DNA of 64,000 nucleotides from an uncultured Methanobrevibacter sp. (GCF_947170395.1 NZ_CAMVTE010000001.1:58442-122441); one strand, 5' to 3'; numbered from the stretch's first letter, positions 9,395-18,733 are shown. Numbers and translations: made by a program. Notes: generated from the letters alone by a model not told the origin.

Positions 9395-9934
9395 ATGGAT
9401 GAGCATTGCCGTAAATGTGGCGAAAAATTAAAGGAAAATGCCCAGTTCTGTCAGAATTGCGGTGAGGAAGTCCCCCGAAAAAATAAATTCTTTTTAAATA
9501 AATATTCACTTCTGATTGTTGTTGTAATTATTGTTTTAGCTATTTTGGCTTCAGCTTTTATCCTTTCCAACCAGACACAGGTTGTTAAAGTTGACAATGT
9601 CCGATTTGAGATACCGTCAGACTATGTCAATGAACCTTCAAGAACTGAGGTAAGCACAGATGAAGGTGTAAAGTCATCTGCAATGGGCTGGAGCAATGAC
9701 AAATATTACATTGAGATTGGCGTTACACGAGTTCCCGGCGCCGGAATTAACAGTGAAGAGGTTGCAGCAAGCATTGGCGGGACACCAACCAAAATGTTTG
9801 GATATTCAGGATATTATCAGAAATATGATGAAAACAGCTATTCATTTGTATTTGGAATGAAAGATGAAGTGTGCATGGTATATGTTTCAAATTACGATGC
9901 ATTTGGCGATATAAAGGTTCTTGGAGTAGAATAA
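9395..9934 (+). CDS. Zinc-ribbon protein with one membrane span
   Basis: 179 residues. An N-terminal zinc ribbon (CRKCG and CQNCG pairs within the first 26 residues) is followed by a basic stretch, one strong transmembrane helix at about 36-55, and an extracytoplasmic domain of about 120 residues. The family of short zinc-ribbon membrane proteins is common in Methanobrevibacter; the function is unknown. A GAGGT site precedes the start, 21 bases after metE. A stem-loop with a U-run follows the gene. Confidence 0.75.
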   Translation: MDEHCRKCGEKLKENAQFCQNCGEEVPRKNKFFLNKYSLLIVVVIIVLAILASAFILSNQTQVVKVDNVRFEIPSDYVNEPSRTEVSTDEGVKSSAMGWSNDKYYIEIGVTRVPGAGINSEEVAASIGGTPTKMFGYSGYYQKYDENSYSFVFGMKDEVCMVYVSNYDAFGDIKVLGVE

Positions 9935-10004
9935 AAAGAAACATAAATGTTTTGGTTTATATAATTTAAATATTTTCTAAACAGATGATTACCAGAAAAA
10001 GAGA

Positions 10005-10048
10005 TGTGGAATTTAGTGTGGTAAACTAAATTCACATTTTTAATTTTT
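10005..10048 (+). terminator. Stem-loop with U-run, shared end of two convergent genes
   Basis: TGTGGAATTTAG and CTAAATTCACA pair over 11 bases with one bulge around a 9-base loop, followed by TTTTTAATTTTTTTT. It lies between the ends of the zinc-ribbon gene and the convergent cobM. The U-run is on the plus strand. Confidence 0.6.
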
Positions 10049-10049
10049 T

Positions 10050-10802
10050 TTATCTATATTCATGTTTAAAGTTCTTGTCATATAGCTTGGATGCATTAAA
10101 GTCTCCAGGGTCAAGAACATCTCCCACCACAATCATTGCAGTCTTCGTAATATTGGCATCTTTTACTTTTCCTGCAATATCCTTGAGGGTTCCTCTAATT
10201 ATTTGCTGGTCTGGCCAAGTTGCCTTTTTGACAACAGCAACAGGGGTGGTTTCCTCATAACCTTCAAGCAGTTCCTCAACAACTTTATCAATCATGCCTA
10301 TTCCTAAAAAGATGCACATGGTTGCATGATGCTTTGAAAAACTGGCAAGGCTTTCTCCTTCAGGTTTTGGAGTTCTGCCTTCAGGACGTGTGATAATGAC
10401 ACTTTGTGAAATTTCAGGCAAGGTCAATTCCGCTTCCAAAACACTGGCGGTTCCAAATAAGGAACTTACGCCTGGAATGATTTCATATTCAATGTCATGC
10501 TTTTTAAGTTCACGAATCTGTTCGCCGATGGCACCATAAATAGAAGGGTCTCCTGTATGAACTCTTGCCACCAGTTTTCCTTCATTGACTGCTTCGGTAA
10601 TAATTCCATCAGTTTCCTCTAAATTTAAATAGGCACTATTGTGAATTTCACATTCGTCTTTTGCAGGGCTTAAAACATCCTTGTTAACAAGTGAACCTGC
10701 ATAAATGATTACGTCTGCCTTTTCGATTACTCTTCTTCCCTTAACTGTAATTAAATCAGGATCACCCGGACCTGCTCCAATGAAAATAACTTTTCCTTTC
10801 AT
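10050..10802 (-). CDS. cobM: Cobalt-precorrin-4 C11-methyltransferase
   Basis: 250 residues, a tetrapyrrole methylase of corrin-ring synthesis. The SAM-site GAGPGDPDLITVKG is close to the N-terminus (8-21), followed by the family motif around ADVIIYAGSLVN, and HTGDPSIYGA near residue 81. It methylates C11 of cobalt-precorrin-4 in the anaerobic cobamide pathway that feeds Mtr and the corrinoid methyltransferases. No other cob/cbi gene is adjacent. There is no clear ribosome binding site, so the mRNA may be leaderless. It diverges from the pilin operon across 95 bases. Confidence 0.93.
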   Translation of the reverse strand: MKGKVIFIGAGPGDPDLITVKGRRVIEKADVIIYAGSLVNKDVLSPAKDECEIHNSAYLNLEETDGIITEAVNEGKLVARVHTGDPSIYGAIGEQIRELKKHDIEYEIIPGVSSLFGTASVLEAELTLPEISQSVIITRPEGRTPKPEGESLASFSKHHATMCIFLGIGMIDKVVEELLEGYEETTPVAVVKKATWPDQQIIRGTLKDIAGKVKDANITKTAMIVVGDVLDPGDFNASKLYDKNFKHEYR

Positions 10803-10867
10803 GATTAATTTTTTATTTCATGTTCTATTAATAATTATGTATCAAAATTGATTTTTAATCATTGAAA

Positions 10868-10877
10868 CTTTATAAAT
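10868..10877 (+). promoter_or_regulatory. TATA box of the pilin-like operon
   Basis: CTTTATAAAT is centred about 25 bases before the ATG at 10898, and no ribosome binding site lies in between. The spacing predicts transcription starting at or next to the start codon. Confidence 0.5.
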
Positions 10878-10897
10878 AATTAAAATAATTAAAAATC

Positions 10898-11293
10898 ATG
10901 GACAATAAAGGTTTTATTTCAATAGAATATTTATTTTCAATCTTTGTTATTTTAATAATAACTCTTCCGCTGTTATTTTTTACACAGTCAATTATTGAAT
11001 CCAGCCATAATGTTGAAGACAGCGTGACCCATAGAATCATTTTGGATGATGTTGCAAATTCAATAAGCCAGGTCAATTCCAATGGCGAAGGATATTCAAA
11101 GCTGATTTATCTTAAATCGGATGTGGGCTATTATGAAATAACGGTTGAAAACGGCAAATTGACGATGGAATATGATGGCAAAAAGGGTGAGACTTCACTT
11201 CCGCTTTCAAATTTCGATTCGAAATATAAAATTCACAGCGGAAGAAGTTATGTCATATCCAAAAATCAAGATGGAAGGATTGTGATAACATGA
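10898..11293 (+). CDS. Pilin-like protein with class III-type N-terminus
   Basis: 131 residues. A short basic N-terminus (MDNKG) runs into FISIEYLFSIFVILII, a hydrophobic helix with Glu near its start, which is the layout of archaeal type IV pilins cleaved by EppA/PibD-type prepilin peptidases. The usual Gln after the cleavage glycine is Phe here. The rest is a beta-rich extracellular head. It is the first gene of a four-gene operon and overlaps the next by 4 bases. It is probably a minor pilin or pseudopilin; this is inferred from the N-terminus, not from overall similarity. Confidence 0.65.
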   Translation: MDNKGFISIEYLFSIFVILIITLPLLFFTQSIIESSHNVEDSVTHRIILDDVANSISQVNSNGEGYSKLIYLKSDVGYYEITVENGKLTMEYDGKKGETSLPLSNFDSKYKIHSGRSYVISKNQDGRIVIT

Positions 11294-11787
11294 TTGGAGA
11301 CTCGGGACAAATCAGCGGGGAATATCTGCTTTTGGCAGGAGTCCTTGTATTGGTGCTGATGGTTTCAGCGGTTTTCATTGCCTCTGAAAGTGAACTCAAC
11401 AGTGCAATGGAGGCTGCAAGGCAAGGCGTCAATGAAGGTATTGGAACCTCATCATCTGCAATATATCCGAAACAGACGTTCAATGACTATTCGAAGACCA
11501 AAAACGATTTGCTCATTCCATATTCGGTTGAAATTGTCAACGTATCATATATGGATATGGGTTATGACAGCAATTTCAACAAGAAAAAGATTCAGTTTAA
11601 GGTTTATGTAACCTCATCAAAGGAGTTTTCCAAAAGCCAACAGGTTTCCATAGGTGACAGGATTAATTATAATCTAAGAAAATCCATAGCCATCACTTTC
11701 AATACCACTTCTTCGACAAATAAACTGTATAATCCGGTTTTTTCCCCTCATTATGTTTTCACAACAGCTAATGTTAAATGGGTTTAG
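11290..11787 (+). CDS. Class III signal peptide pilin-like protein
   Basis: 165 residues. The N-terminus MIGDSGQISGEYLLLAGVLV fits the class III signal (Gly|Gln-x-Ser-x-Glu followed by a hydrophobic helix) of EppA-processed archaeal pilins better than its upstream neighbour does. Residues 36-165 form the exported part. It overlaps the preceding pilin-like gene and is followed by two small genes of unknown function. Surface pilus or adhesion filament assembly is the likely context. Confidence 0.72.
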   Translation: MIGDSGQISGEYLLLAGVLVLVLMVSAVFIASESELNSAMEAARQGVNEGIGTSSSAIYPKQTFNDYSKTKNDLLIPYSVEIVNVSYMDMGYDSNFNKKKIQFKVYVTSSKEFSKSQQVSIGDRINYNLRKSIAITFNTTSSTNKLYNPVFSPHYVFTTANVKWV

Positions 11788-11805
11788 GGACATATAATAG
11801 TTCAT

Positions 11806-12138
11806 ATGCTTGGTGGTGATAAAATTAGCGAACAGACATTTGAAGTGGTATCCCGCAAATTGCAGGAAGAGCTGGCAGATATCCTCAAAAACAATAAGCA
11901 AGTTAATGATTATGAGCTGATTGTCTATAAGTATGTTTTCATCAGCGAGCTTAAGATTCCCCTTCTGGAGGATTTGGGTGTGGAAATCGACGAGGACTCA
12001 TTCATATTATATATTGTTCCTGATGGTCTGGAATTCGGTTTGCTCAGGAAACTGGATGACGTCTTTGACAGATTCGACATTTCTTTCATGCCAAATGAGT
12101 ATAATATTTTGAAATTGAAATTCAGGTTAAGTGATTAG
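11806..12138 (+). CDS. Unknown small protein of the pilin-like operon
   Basis: 110 residues, no recognised family and no signal peptide. It is acidic, with alternating helical and strand segments, and ends FRLSD. It begins 18 bases after the second pilin-like gene, and its stop codon directly abuts the ATG of the next gene, so it belongs to the operon. The ATG at 11806 has no strong ribosome binding site; a GGTGGTGAT sits just inside the frame but no start codon follows it. A cytoplasmic accessory role is a guess from position. Confidence 0.6.
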   Translation: MLGGDKISEQTFEVVSRKLQEELADILKNNKQVNDYELIVYKYVFISELKIPLLEDLGVEIDEDSFILYIVPDGLEFGLLRKLDDVFDRFDISFMPNEYNILKLKFRLSD

Positions 12139-12507
12139 ATGTACAGTGATGAGGAAAAAAAGCAGTTGATGGAAGATTTAAAGGAAATGGAAACCTTCAA
12201 AGCTGATGTTGGTGATGAAGGAAAAATATTGCAGGAAGACTTGAAGGAATACTTCATTAACGGCAATGGTGATAAGGAAGACTTGATTTTCAGGCTGGAG
12301 CTGTATTTCTATGCATTCAAATTATTCTCAAGAAAAGCAATCGTGATAAATCAAAACCAGTTTACAATATTTTTAAATGATTCGCTTCTTGACTGGCATC
12401 TGATTAATCTGGTGATGCAGGACTTAACGGATTTTGAACTTGAAATCGAGGCTGTAAAGGAAAATAGGGATGTATTGATTAATTTGAATTTCACGCTTCA
12501 TTTCTAG
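12139..12507 (+). CDS. Unknown small protein, last of the pilin-like operon
   Basis: 122 residues, acidic and soluble, starting directly after the preceding stop codon. Its size and charge, and the pattern of a C-terminal half ending in an alternating strand (LINLNFTLHF), resemble those of the preceding 110-residue protein, whose end is LKLKFRLSD; the two may be distant duplicates or partners. No family recognised. It overlaps the convergent tatD by 4 bases. Confidence 0.6.
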   Translation: MYSDEEKKQLMEDLKEMETFKADVGDEGKILQEDLKEYFINGNGDKEDLIFRLELYFYAFKLFSRKAIVINQNQFTIFLNDSLLDWHLINLVMQDLTDFELEIEAVKENRDVLINLNFTLHF

Positions 12508-13265
12508 ATTTTGAAAACGTTTTTGGCATTGCTGGTGGTAACCTCATCAACAATGTCAATGTCAATATTTTGAATTTCGGCTATTTTTGAAACGGCCTTT
12601 GTAACGTTTGCAGGTTCGTTTCTCTCTTCTTTTGTCATTGCCAGATATGGACTGTCTGTTTCTGTCAGTATATAATCAAGGTCAATCTTTTCAATCAGAT
12701 CCTGGTGCTGTTTTGAATAGCAGAGCATTGTAGAAAAGCTCATGTAAGCGTTTGACATGTCCATTATTCTTTTTGCGGTTTTGAAACTTCCTCCATAGCA
12801 ATGGAAAATGAAATAAGGTATGTTATCGTAATCCTGAATGATATTCACTGCCTTTTTCTCGCAGTCCCTTACATGCATTACGATAGGGACTTTATATTCA
12901 TTTGCAATGTCTAAAAAACTGGAAAAGATTTCCCTTTGCCTTTCACGCAGAGCCTTGTCGGTAACATAGTAGTAGTCCATGCCGACTTCCCCGACCGCCA
13001 CAATATTGTCCAGATTTTCAATCAGATAATTGTGGGCATCTTTCAGCTCTTCATCGCTGCAGTTCTGGGAACTTACAGGGTGAAAACCAAATGTAGGATA
13101 AATAAAACCTTCATATTCCTTTGAAAGCTTTAAAACATCACTGTTACTGTCCTTGCTGTATCCTGATGCGATGATGGCATCCAGTTTGTCCTGGGCTCTG
13201 GCGATTACTTCTTTGCGGTCATCATCAAAATCCTTGAAGTCAATATGGCAATGAGTGTCAATCAT
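12504..13265 (-). CDS. TatD family metal-dependent hydrolase
   Basis: 253 residues. All metal-site motifs of the TatD family are present: DTHCHID at the N-terminus, GEVGMDYY, MHVRD, HCYGG and TETDSPY. Family members are magnesium-dependent nucleases or deacylases of the amidohydrolase superfamily. The start lies 3 bases after the uppS stop, so it follows uppS in one transcript on the minus strand. Confidence 0.92.
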   Translation of the reverse strand: MIDTHCHIDFKDFDDDRKEVIARAQDKLDAIIASGYSKDSNSDVLKLSKEYEGFIYPTFGFHPVSSQNCSDEELKDAHNYLIENLDNIVAVGEVGMDYYYVTDKALRERQREIFSSFLDIANEYKVPIVMHVRDCEKKAVNIIQDYDNIPYFIFHCYGGSFKTAKRIMDMSNAYMSFSTMLCYSKQHQDLIEKIDLDYILTETDSPYLAMTKEERNEPANVTKAVSKIAEIQNIDIDIVDEVTTSNAKNVFKI

Positions 13266-13268
13266 GTT

Positions 13269-14033
13269 TTATACTCCAAAACGTCTGTCTCTTGCCTGAT
13301 ATGATCTGATGGCTCTGATAAAGTCTACCTTTCTTAGCTCAGGCCATAATGTTTCACAGAAATAAAGCTCTGAGTATGATGATTGCCAAAGTAAAAATCC
13401 GCTTAAACGTTCCTCTCCGCTGGTTCTGATAATCAGGTTAGGGTCATCCAGTCCTTCGGTGTAAAGATTTTTGTTGACAAGGTCTTCATCAACGTCATCA
13501 ATTGTGATTTTACCTGCCTGGACATCTGCAATGATTTTTTTAAAAGAATCGATGATTTCCAGACGGCCGTCATATCCGATAGCCAGGTTAAATAATCTTT
13601 TGTTGTATTGTGCTGTTGCCTCTTCAGCTTCCCTGATGGCTTCCCTTACGTCATCAGGCAGTAATTCGGTTCTACCTACAACTTTTACTCTAACTTCGTT
13701 TTTATGGATTTTTTCATGGTCAACCAGTCTTTTAAAGTTTATGACAAACAGTCTCATAAGGCCGTCCACTTCGTGTTTAGGTCTGTTGAAGTTTTCTGTA
13801 GAAAAAGCATAGGCAGTTACTATTTCAATTCCAAGCTCAACACTCCAGTCAAGAACATTTTCCAATGTGTCTACTCCCATTTCATGTCCCTTTAAAACAT
13901 CCACATTTCCTTGGAGTTTTGAATATCTTCTGTTCCCGTCCATAATTATAGCTACATGTTTAGGCATTTTTTCGGGAACAAGATCTCTTGAGATATACCA
14001 TTCATAAAGTCTATAAAGTATATTTTCTGCCAT
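13269..14033 (-). CDS. uppS: Cis-prenyltransferase (undecaprenyl diphosphate synthase family)
   Basis: 254 residues. The conserved IIMDGNRR motif holds the catalytic Asp; [12 protein letters not shown] and the C-terminal [15 protein letters not shown] block are also family signatures. In archaea this enzyme makes the polyprenyl (dolichol-type) carrier for glycans and, in this order, for pseudomurein precursors, which links it to the MraY-like gene at 46.4 kb. AGGGAT lies 8 bases before the start. tatD is downstream in the same transcript. Confidence 0.94.
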   Translation of the reverse strand: MAENILYRLYEWYISRDLVPEKMPKHVAIIMDGNRRYSKLQGNVDVLKGHEMGVDTLENVLDWSVELGIEIVTAYAFSTENFNRPKHEVDGLMRLFVINFKRLVDHEKIHKNEVRVKVVGRTELLPDDVREAIREAEEATAQYNKRLFNLAIGYDGRLEIIDSFKKIIADVQAGKITIDDVDEDLVNKNLYTEGLDDPNLIIRTSGEERLSGFLLWQSSYSELYFCETLWPELRKVDFIRAIRSYQARDRRFGV

Positions 14034-14087
14034 TTTATTATCCCTTTAATAGTTTATATTAAATAATTATTATGTAACTTAATGTTT

Positions 14088-14801
14088 TTAAAGGTTGGCT
14101 AATTTGTATGCAAATTTTATGCTTCTTAGATATCCTTCAACACTTTGGTCCCTGCTGGTGTCGATGTATATTCCGTTTATTCCAAATGTTACCGCACCAC
14201 AGCTTGGCCATGTGTTGACTAAAATAAGTGTACGAAATATTATGTTGCCGATGATTCCGTCTGGTGCAATAATCACATTGCAATTGTCTTTGAGAGCCTG
14301 TTCAATGAGAATATAATAGTTTTTAACTTCAAAATCAGTATTTTCTTCAATTAATTGGGTTAATTTTTCACTGTCGTCAATGGATTTTGAAATCTTTTCG
14401 CTTCTTCCGTAATCTCCTTTTCTGCCGTCTGCAAGAACTGCAATTTTAGGATGTTTTGACAGTTTTTTGAGAAATTCACCACAATTTTTTGCAATCTCGA
14501 ATTTTTCTTCAATGGTATTTCCTTCATCAATTCCGACAGGTGTCAATAAGAATTCCTTTCCGTCTCCATTTACATATGTGGCTCTTGAAATGTCCGGGAA
14601 ATGTTTTTTAAGTTCTCTGATTACTCCTGATGCTGGAAGGGAACCTCTAACGACGGCATCAATTTCCCCATCCAGGATGGCACTGACCAGCTCATCATCA
14701 TTTTCAATAATTTTGATATTAATATTTTGTTCATTATTGAAATTTTGAATGGCCTTTAAAATATTTTTATTTTTTCCAACTCCGATTGCTATTGTTTTCA
14801 T
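14088..14801 (-). CDS. mtxX: MtxX, methanogenesis marker protein
   Basis: 237 residues. This is the MtxX family, conserved in methanogens, related by fold to phosphate acetyl/butyryltransferases and sometimes annotated as a methyltransferase; its function has not been established. Recognisable parts are the N-terminal IAIGVGKNKNILKAI, the VVRGSLPASG segment at about 50-59, and GRKGDYGRS. It is separated from uppS by 54 bases and runs in the same direction. It diverges from the small regulator at 14.9 kb. Confidence 0.85.
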   Translation of the reverse strand: MKTIAIGVGKNKNILKAIQNFNNEQNINIKIIENDDELVSAILDGEIDAVVRGSLPASGVIRELKKHFPDISRATYVNGDGKEFLLTPVGIDEGNTIEEKFEIAKNCGEFLKKLSKHPKIAVLADGRKGDYGRSEKISKSIDDSEKLTQLIEENTDFEVKNYYILIEQALKDNCNVIIAPDGIIGNIIFRTLILVNTWPSCGAVTFGINGIYIDTSRDQSVEGYLRSIKFAYKLANL

Positions 14802-14932
14802 TATCTCATTATATTTTTTTTATATTTAATTAATTTTTCTTCATTCGTTTTTTATATGTTGTATCCAAAAATGTTTAAAAAATATGATAATTATACATAC
14901 TTTTTTTAATACCTTTATATTTAATATATAGT

Positions 14933-15196
14933 ATGAATAATGATGAGATTTTTGAGTTGGTAGGATATATTATGGCTTCCGATTACAGGACCAGAATATT
15001 AAAATGTATAGGTAACGATATAAAAGTCCCATCTGCAATAGCTGAAGAAATTGATTTGAGAACAAATCATGTTTCTAATGTGCTTAAAGATTTAAAAGAC
15101 AGAAATTTGGTTGTTTGTTTAAATGAAAATGCCAGAAAAGGAAGATTATATAAAACAACAGATTTAGGTTTGGAAATTCTAAAATATTTACATTAA
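14933..15196 (+). CDS. Small winged-helix transcriptional regulator
   Basis: 87 residues, consisting almost only of a winged helix-turn-helix: DYRTRILKCI for the first helix, SAIAEEIDLRTNHVSNVLKDL as turn and recognition helix, and a wing around GRLYKTT. It belongs to the ArsR/MarR-like group common in archaea and has no sensor domain. Its target is unknown. It is a single gene, convergent with cpgS 17 bases later and divergent from mtxX, and could regulate the latter. Confidence 0.82.
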   Translation: MNNDEIFELVGYIMASDYRTRILKCIGNDIKVPSAIAEEIDLRTNHVSNVLKDLKDRNLVVCLNENARKGRLYKTTDLGLEILKYLH

Positions 15197-15213
15197 TTTT
15201 AAAAAAAGGAAAA

Positions 15214-16593
15214 TTATGATGATTTGTTAAAATCATCAATTGCGGAATCTACTAGTTCAATAATGGATTCACTCAAGTCCGGATATGAATTATCAATAGA
15301 AACAGGAATGTTGTCGCAATAAACAACTTCAAGACCGGCTGCTAATGCATCCTTTGTTGCAACATCAACAGCAGCGGCTTTCAGTTCAGTAAGCATGACT
15401 TCCGCTTTATCCATATAGGTTTCCATATCTTGGCGAAGCAATGGTCTGTTTGATAGGTGTGCTGTTGTACCTATTACTTCACAGTCATATTTGCTTTCCA
15501 AATAATCTACCAGTTTGTCCTTAACGCCTTCAGGTGCGGTAGTTGCAAACAATACCTTTTTGCCTGAGATGTCAGCTAGCGGTTTGGGTCTGAAGACAGT
15601 TGATATGACAGTTGCATCGGGATTGACTTCACTTACGAAGTCTTCTATTTTAGCTATTTTTTCACTGTCACACATAGGCTCTTCACACATTGTTAGGATA
15701 ACCAGATCTGCGAGTCCGACTCTATACGGTCCGAAATATGTTGTCAAGTTTTCAATTGGCTGGTTTGCGCCAATTAATGTTATTTTTTTATTTGTTTTTA
15801 TTGGTGGGATTGCAGCTCCGCTGCCTTCAAAGATTGCAAATTTGGAATCCACTTCATTGGCCAGTTTCGCTCCTTTTTTCATATTTGTTAGAAATACTTC
15901 TCCAGCCATTCCACCGCCGCAGCGTCTGCAGCCGATTGTCAGGATTCTGCTCATCAACGCATCTTCCCAATGATCACTTGCTGCATGAACTCCCTTTTCG
16001 GATTGCTCAAGCAGGAATTCTGCATTGATTTCCAATTCTTCACCATGAACGATTTCAGGTTCTTCAGGTCCTCCTCTTCCCATTGCGATAACGCATGGTT
16101 CATAGCCGTTTTTGTCAATCAGTCTGGAAACGAAACCTGAAACTGCGGTTTTTCCGATACGTTTGCCGGTTCCGAGAATGGTGATTGAAGGCTTTTGCAT
16201 GATGTCATATTGTGATGTTGGTTCAAATTTAAAGTCAGGTCCTTCATAGCTTATTCCTTCATTGAGGACTTTGCATGCTATTTTAAATCTTTTCGGATAG
16301 TCAAGTATCGGTTCGTCGCTTAAATCCATTACTGTATCAACGTCAAATTCCCTAATCATTTCAACGATAAGGTCATATGGTATGTCCTTGTCTTTTGCAA
16401 ATTTTACAGGAACGCCAAGCTTTTCGGAGTATGTGTCTTCAGAATCGTCTCTGAGCTTTTCGGTTCCTCCAATAAAAACTGCACCGACAATGTCAATGTG
16501 TTCAAGATTGTTTAATGTATCTATTGCCTCTTTGGTGACTGGCAGGTAGTGTTCTCCATCGACCAAACAGAGCATTTTGTTAAGAGCTTTCAT
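15214..16593 (-). CDS. cpgS: Cyclic 2,3-diphosphoglycerate synthetase
   Basis: 459 residues, the length of the Methanothermus fervidus enzyme. It makes cyclic 2,3-diphosphoglycerate from 2,3-diphosphoglycerate and ATP; the compound is the major anionic solute of Methanobacteriales. A P-loop GTGKRIGKT is at 141-149, and GRGGPEEPE and [15 protein letters not shown] are further conserved blocks. It stands alone, divergent from UPF0280 across only 45 bases. Its presence in an apparently mesophilic genome points to osmotic or phosphate-storage use rather than heat protection. Confidence 0.9.
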   Translation of the reverse strand: MKALNKMLCLVDGEHYLPVTKEAIDTLNNLEHIDIVGAVFIGGTEKLRDDSEDTYSEKLGVPVKFAKDKDIPYDLIVEMIREFDVDTVMDLSDEPILDYPKRFKIACKVLNEGISYEGPDFKFEPTSQYDIMQKPSITILGTGKRIGKTAVSGFVSRLIDKNGYEPCVIAMGRGGPEEPEIVHGEELEINAEFLLEQSEKGVHAASDHWEDALMSRILTIGCRRCGGGMAGEVFLTNMKKGAKLANEVDSKFAIFEGSGAAIPPIKTNKKITLIGANQPIENLTTYFGPYRVGLADLVILTMCEEPMCDSEKIAKIEDFVSEVNPDATVISTVFRPKPLADISGKKVLFATTAPEGVKDKLVDYLESKYDCEVIGTTAHLSNRPLLRQDMETYMDKAEVMLTELKAAAVDVATKDALAAGLEVVYCDNIPVSIDNSYPDLSESIIELVDSAIDDFNKSS

Positions 16594-16606
16594 AATATGT
16601 AATATA

Positions 16607-16617
16607 GTTTTTATAGG
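16607..16617 (+). promoter_or_regulatory. TATA-like box in the 45-bp cpgS/UPF0280 divergent region
   Basis: GTTTTTATAGG is centred about 28 bases before the UPF0280 ATG, which has no ribosome binding site. Its complement contains TATAAAAAC, which could serve cpgS in the other direction, although the spacing to the cpgS start (about 19 bases) is short. Confidence 0.4.
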
Positions 16618-16638
16618 TAATAAGTTAAATTATAATGT

Positions 16639-17364
16639 ATGAATTTCTCACAAATCAATCTGGATGAAACTCATATCAGACTGACTACAGATTTGGCTTT
16701 GCATGATTTGAAAAGGCATATATTTTCTATCAGAAGGGATTTGAAAAATCATATACTGAAAAACAATGATTTTGCAGTGTCCCTGGAGCCTTTAAAAATG
16801 CCTGAAGGTGATTTGCCGGATATTGTATGTAGGATGTATGAATCATCCTCTATTGCCGATGTCGGACCTATGGCATGCGTTGCGGGAACAATCTCTGAGA
16901 TGGCGCTGGATTATCTCGTTGAAAACGGTTCGGGATATTCAATTGTTGAAAACGGGGGCGACATTTCGCTTGTCAATAATCGGAAGGTTTTATGCGGAAT
17001 CTATTCAAACAATGAGATTTTGGGAAATGACATTGCTTTTGAAATCAAAAAAAGGGACAGGCCATTGGGAATATGTACATCATCTGCTAAAATTGGTCAT
17101 TCAATAAGTTTTGGTCAATCAGACAGCGTAACTGTCATTGGAAAATCTTCATCTGTTTGCGATGGTCTTGCAACCAGAATAGCCAATGATGTCAGTGGCA
17201 TGTCCAGTGAGGATAGGGTTTCAAACGGTTTGGAATGCTGTGAAGAGTTCAGGGAATTTTTTGATGGCGTTTTGATTATTTGCGGTGATAATGTTGGAAC
17301 CATTGGAAAATTACCGAAAATAGTTGAAACCGATGAGTTTGATATTTTCTCTCATTCAGATTAA
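16639..17364 (+). CDS. UPF0280 family protein (ApbE-like fold)
   Basis: 241 residues, an archaeal UPF0280 member. The family is distantly related to the ApbE/thiamine-lipoprotein fold; [16 protein letters not shown] and the glycine-rich VENGGDISL (about residues 104-112) correspond to the conserved region. No signal peptide is seen. Function unknown. The start has no ribosome binding site but an appropriately spaced TATA-like box, so the mRNA may be leaderless. Confidence 0.82.
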   Translation: MNFSQINLDETHIRLTTDLALHDLKRHIFSIRRDLKNHILKNNDFAVSLEPLKMPEGDLPDIVCRMYESSSIADVGPMACVAGTISEMALDYLVENGSGYSIVENGGDISLVNNRKVLCGIYSNNEILGNDIAFEIKKRDRPLGICTSSAKIGHSISFGQSDSVTVIGKSSSVCDGLATRIANDVSGMSSEDRVSNGLECCEEFREFFDGVLIICGDNVGTIGKLPKIVETDEFDIFSHSD

Positions 17365-17483
17365 ACAGTTCTTTAAAAAATTGTTAAATTGATTTGAATA
17401 AGTATTATATTGTAAAGTTATTTTAATGCAAGGTTTAAATATGATTAGTATACAATATTATTGTATAGAAAAGGGAGTTAATT

Positions 17484-17507
17484 TTTAACTAACTGAAATT
17501 AGTTAAA
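17484..17507. promoter_or_regulatory. 9-bp perfect inverted repeat, possible operator before UPF0058
   Basis: TTTAACTAA and TTAGTTAAA flank a 6-base spacer (CTGAAA), ending 13 bases before the start codon of the UPF0058 gene. It could be an operator or an mRNA hairpin in the leader. The usual ribosome binding site is weak here (AAAGGG directly after the repeat), so a hairpin could control access to it. Confidence 0.45.
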
Positions 17508-17520
17508 GGGTTAGATATCT

Positions 17521-17808
17521 ATGTACAAAGACGAAATGATACAATTACATCAATTTTTAGTATATGTTTTAAAATATTTAGCGGAAGATGACCAAATAAC
17601 CAATGATTGCAGTGAATATATCACCCTAAAAATAAGCCCTCACCACATACACAAGACAAAAGCTGAACATAAGCATGCTATTTTTGTTCTATGTAAAATT
17701 ATTGCCCAGGTAATTGCTGATAAAGAAAACGATTCTATTCCTGAAAACGTTCGCAATTCCTTATCTGATTTAGTTACAAGATCTGAAAATGAAATTAATG
17801 CAAATTAA
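17521..17808 (+). CDS. UPF0058 family protein
   Basis: 95 residues, an all-helical archaeal protein that starts MYKDEMIQLHQFLVYVLKYL, as is typical for UPF0058. The central HHIHKTKAEHKHA segment is rich in His and Lys. Function unknown; the family is conserved across Euryarchaeota. It is a single gene with its own upstream region of about 155 bases that contains an inverted repeat. Confidence 0.85.
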   Translation: MYKDEMIQLHQFLVYVLKYLAEDDQITNDCSEYITLKISPHHIHKTKAEHKHAIFVLCKIIAQVIADKENDSIPENVRNSLSDLVTRSENEINAN

Positions 17809-17950
17809 TTCTTACTTTTTTTCCTTTATTTTTTTGATTTATCAATATAACAGCCTTTTATTTTAATTTAAAGCAAAAGCCTTAATAATATTTATATACT
17901 ATAATCTTATTATTAATTAATGAATAATTAAACTTAACACGCGTGATATT

Positions 17951-18721
17951 TTGAAATCATTTGAATTTTTATCAATAAAAAGAGAAGAAAAACCTAGGGA
18001 TTGCGGAATCACAATGGTTTTAGACAAGGGATTAGGTCTTGAAACCGCATCAAGTCTAATGGATATCTCAGGAGAATACGTCGATTATTTAAAATTCGGT
18101 TGGGGAACCTCAATCGTTCACGAACAGGAAATAATCAAGGCAAAGGTTGAAATGTACAAATCCCATGACATAACTCCGTATACCGGAGGAACATTATTCG
18201 AACTTGCATATATTAATGATAAATTGGCAGAGTTTTTTGAGGAAGCCCGTAAATTGGGATTTCCGGCCATTGAAATATCGGACGGATCTACAAATATAAA
18301 TCACAATGATAAATTGAACTGCATCAAAAGAGCAAGACAGGAAGGATTTGAAGTTTTATCAGAAGTGGGTAAGAAAAATCCCGATTTGGACAAGGAGCTT
18401 ACACTTGATGAGAGAATTGAATACATGCAACAGGAGTTGGATGCAGGTTCCTCCCTTGTAATTGTAGAGGCAAGGGAAGGCGGAAAAAACATAGGAATCT
18501 TTGATAAATCCGGAAACGCCAAAGAAGATGAGATTGATTATATCTTGGATAAAATCGATGGAAATAAGATTCTATGGGAAGCGCCAAATAAGGACCAGCA
18601 GGTATTTTTCATACTCAAGCTTGGAAACACAGTTAACTTGGGAAACATTTCAAATGATGATATAACCTCTCTTGAAACCTTAAGAAGAGGTTTGAGGGGC
18701 GATACTTTAGGAAAACTTTAA
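17951..18721 (+). CDS. comA: Phosphosulfolactate synthase, first step of coenzyme M synthesis
   Basis: 256 residues. ComA adds sulfite to phosphoenolpyruvate to give phosphosulfolactate. The TIM-barrel motifs are clear: DKGLG (about residues 26-30), YLKFGWGTS, and EISDGSTNI. A TTG start at 17951 is used; GTGAT is placed before it and no ATG in frame gives a full N-terminus. It leads an apparent five-gene operon with the DUF39/ferredoxin protein and hdrC-hdrB-hdrA, with gaps of 12 bases or overlaps of 4. A TATA-like ATTTATATA lies about 55 bases upstream. Confidence 0.93.
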   Translation: MKSFEFLSIKREEKPRDCGITMVLDKGLGLETASSLMDISGEYVDYLKFGWGTSIVHEQEIIKAKVEMYKSHDITPYTGGTLFELAYINDKLAEFFEEARKLGFPAIEISDGSTNINHNDKLNCIKRARQEGFEVLSEVGKKNPDLDKELTLDERIEYMQQELDAGSSLVIVEAREGGKNIGIFDKSGNAKEDEIDYILDKIDGNKILWEAPNKDQQVFFILKLGNTVNLGNISNDDITSLETLRRGLRGDTLGKL

Positions 18722-18733
18722 GGAAGTTTTAAA

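Noticed and set aside
14933..15196. Antitoxin of a TA pair
   Set aside because: It is a stand-alone winged-helix protein with no toxin-like partner in the same direction.
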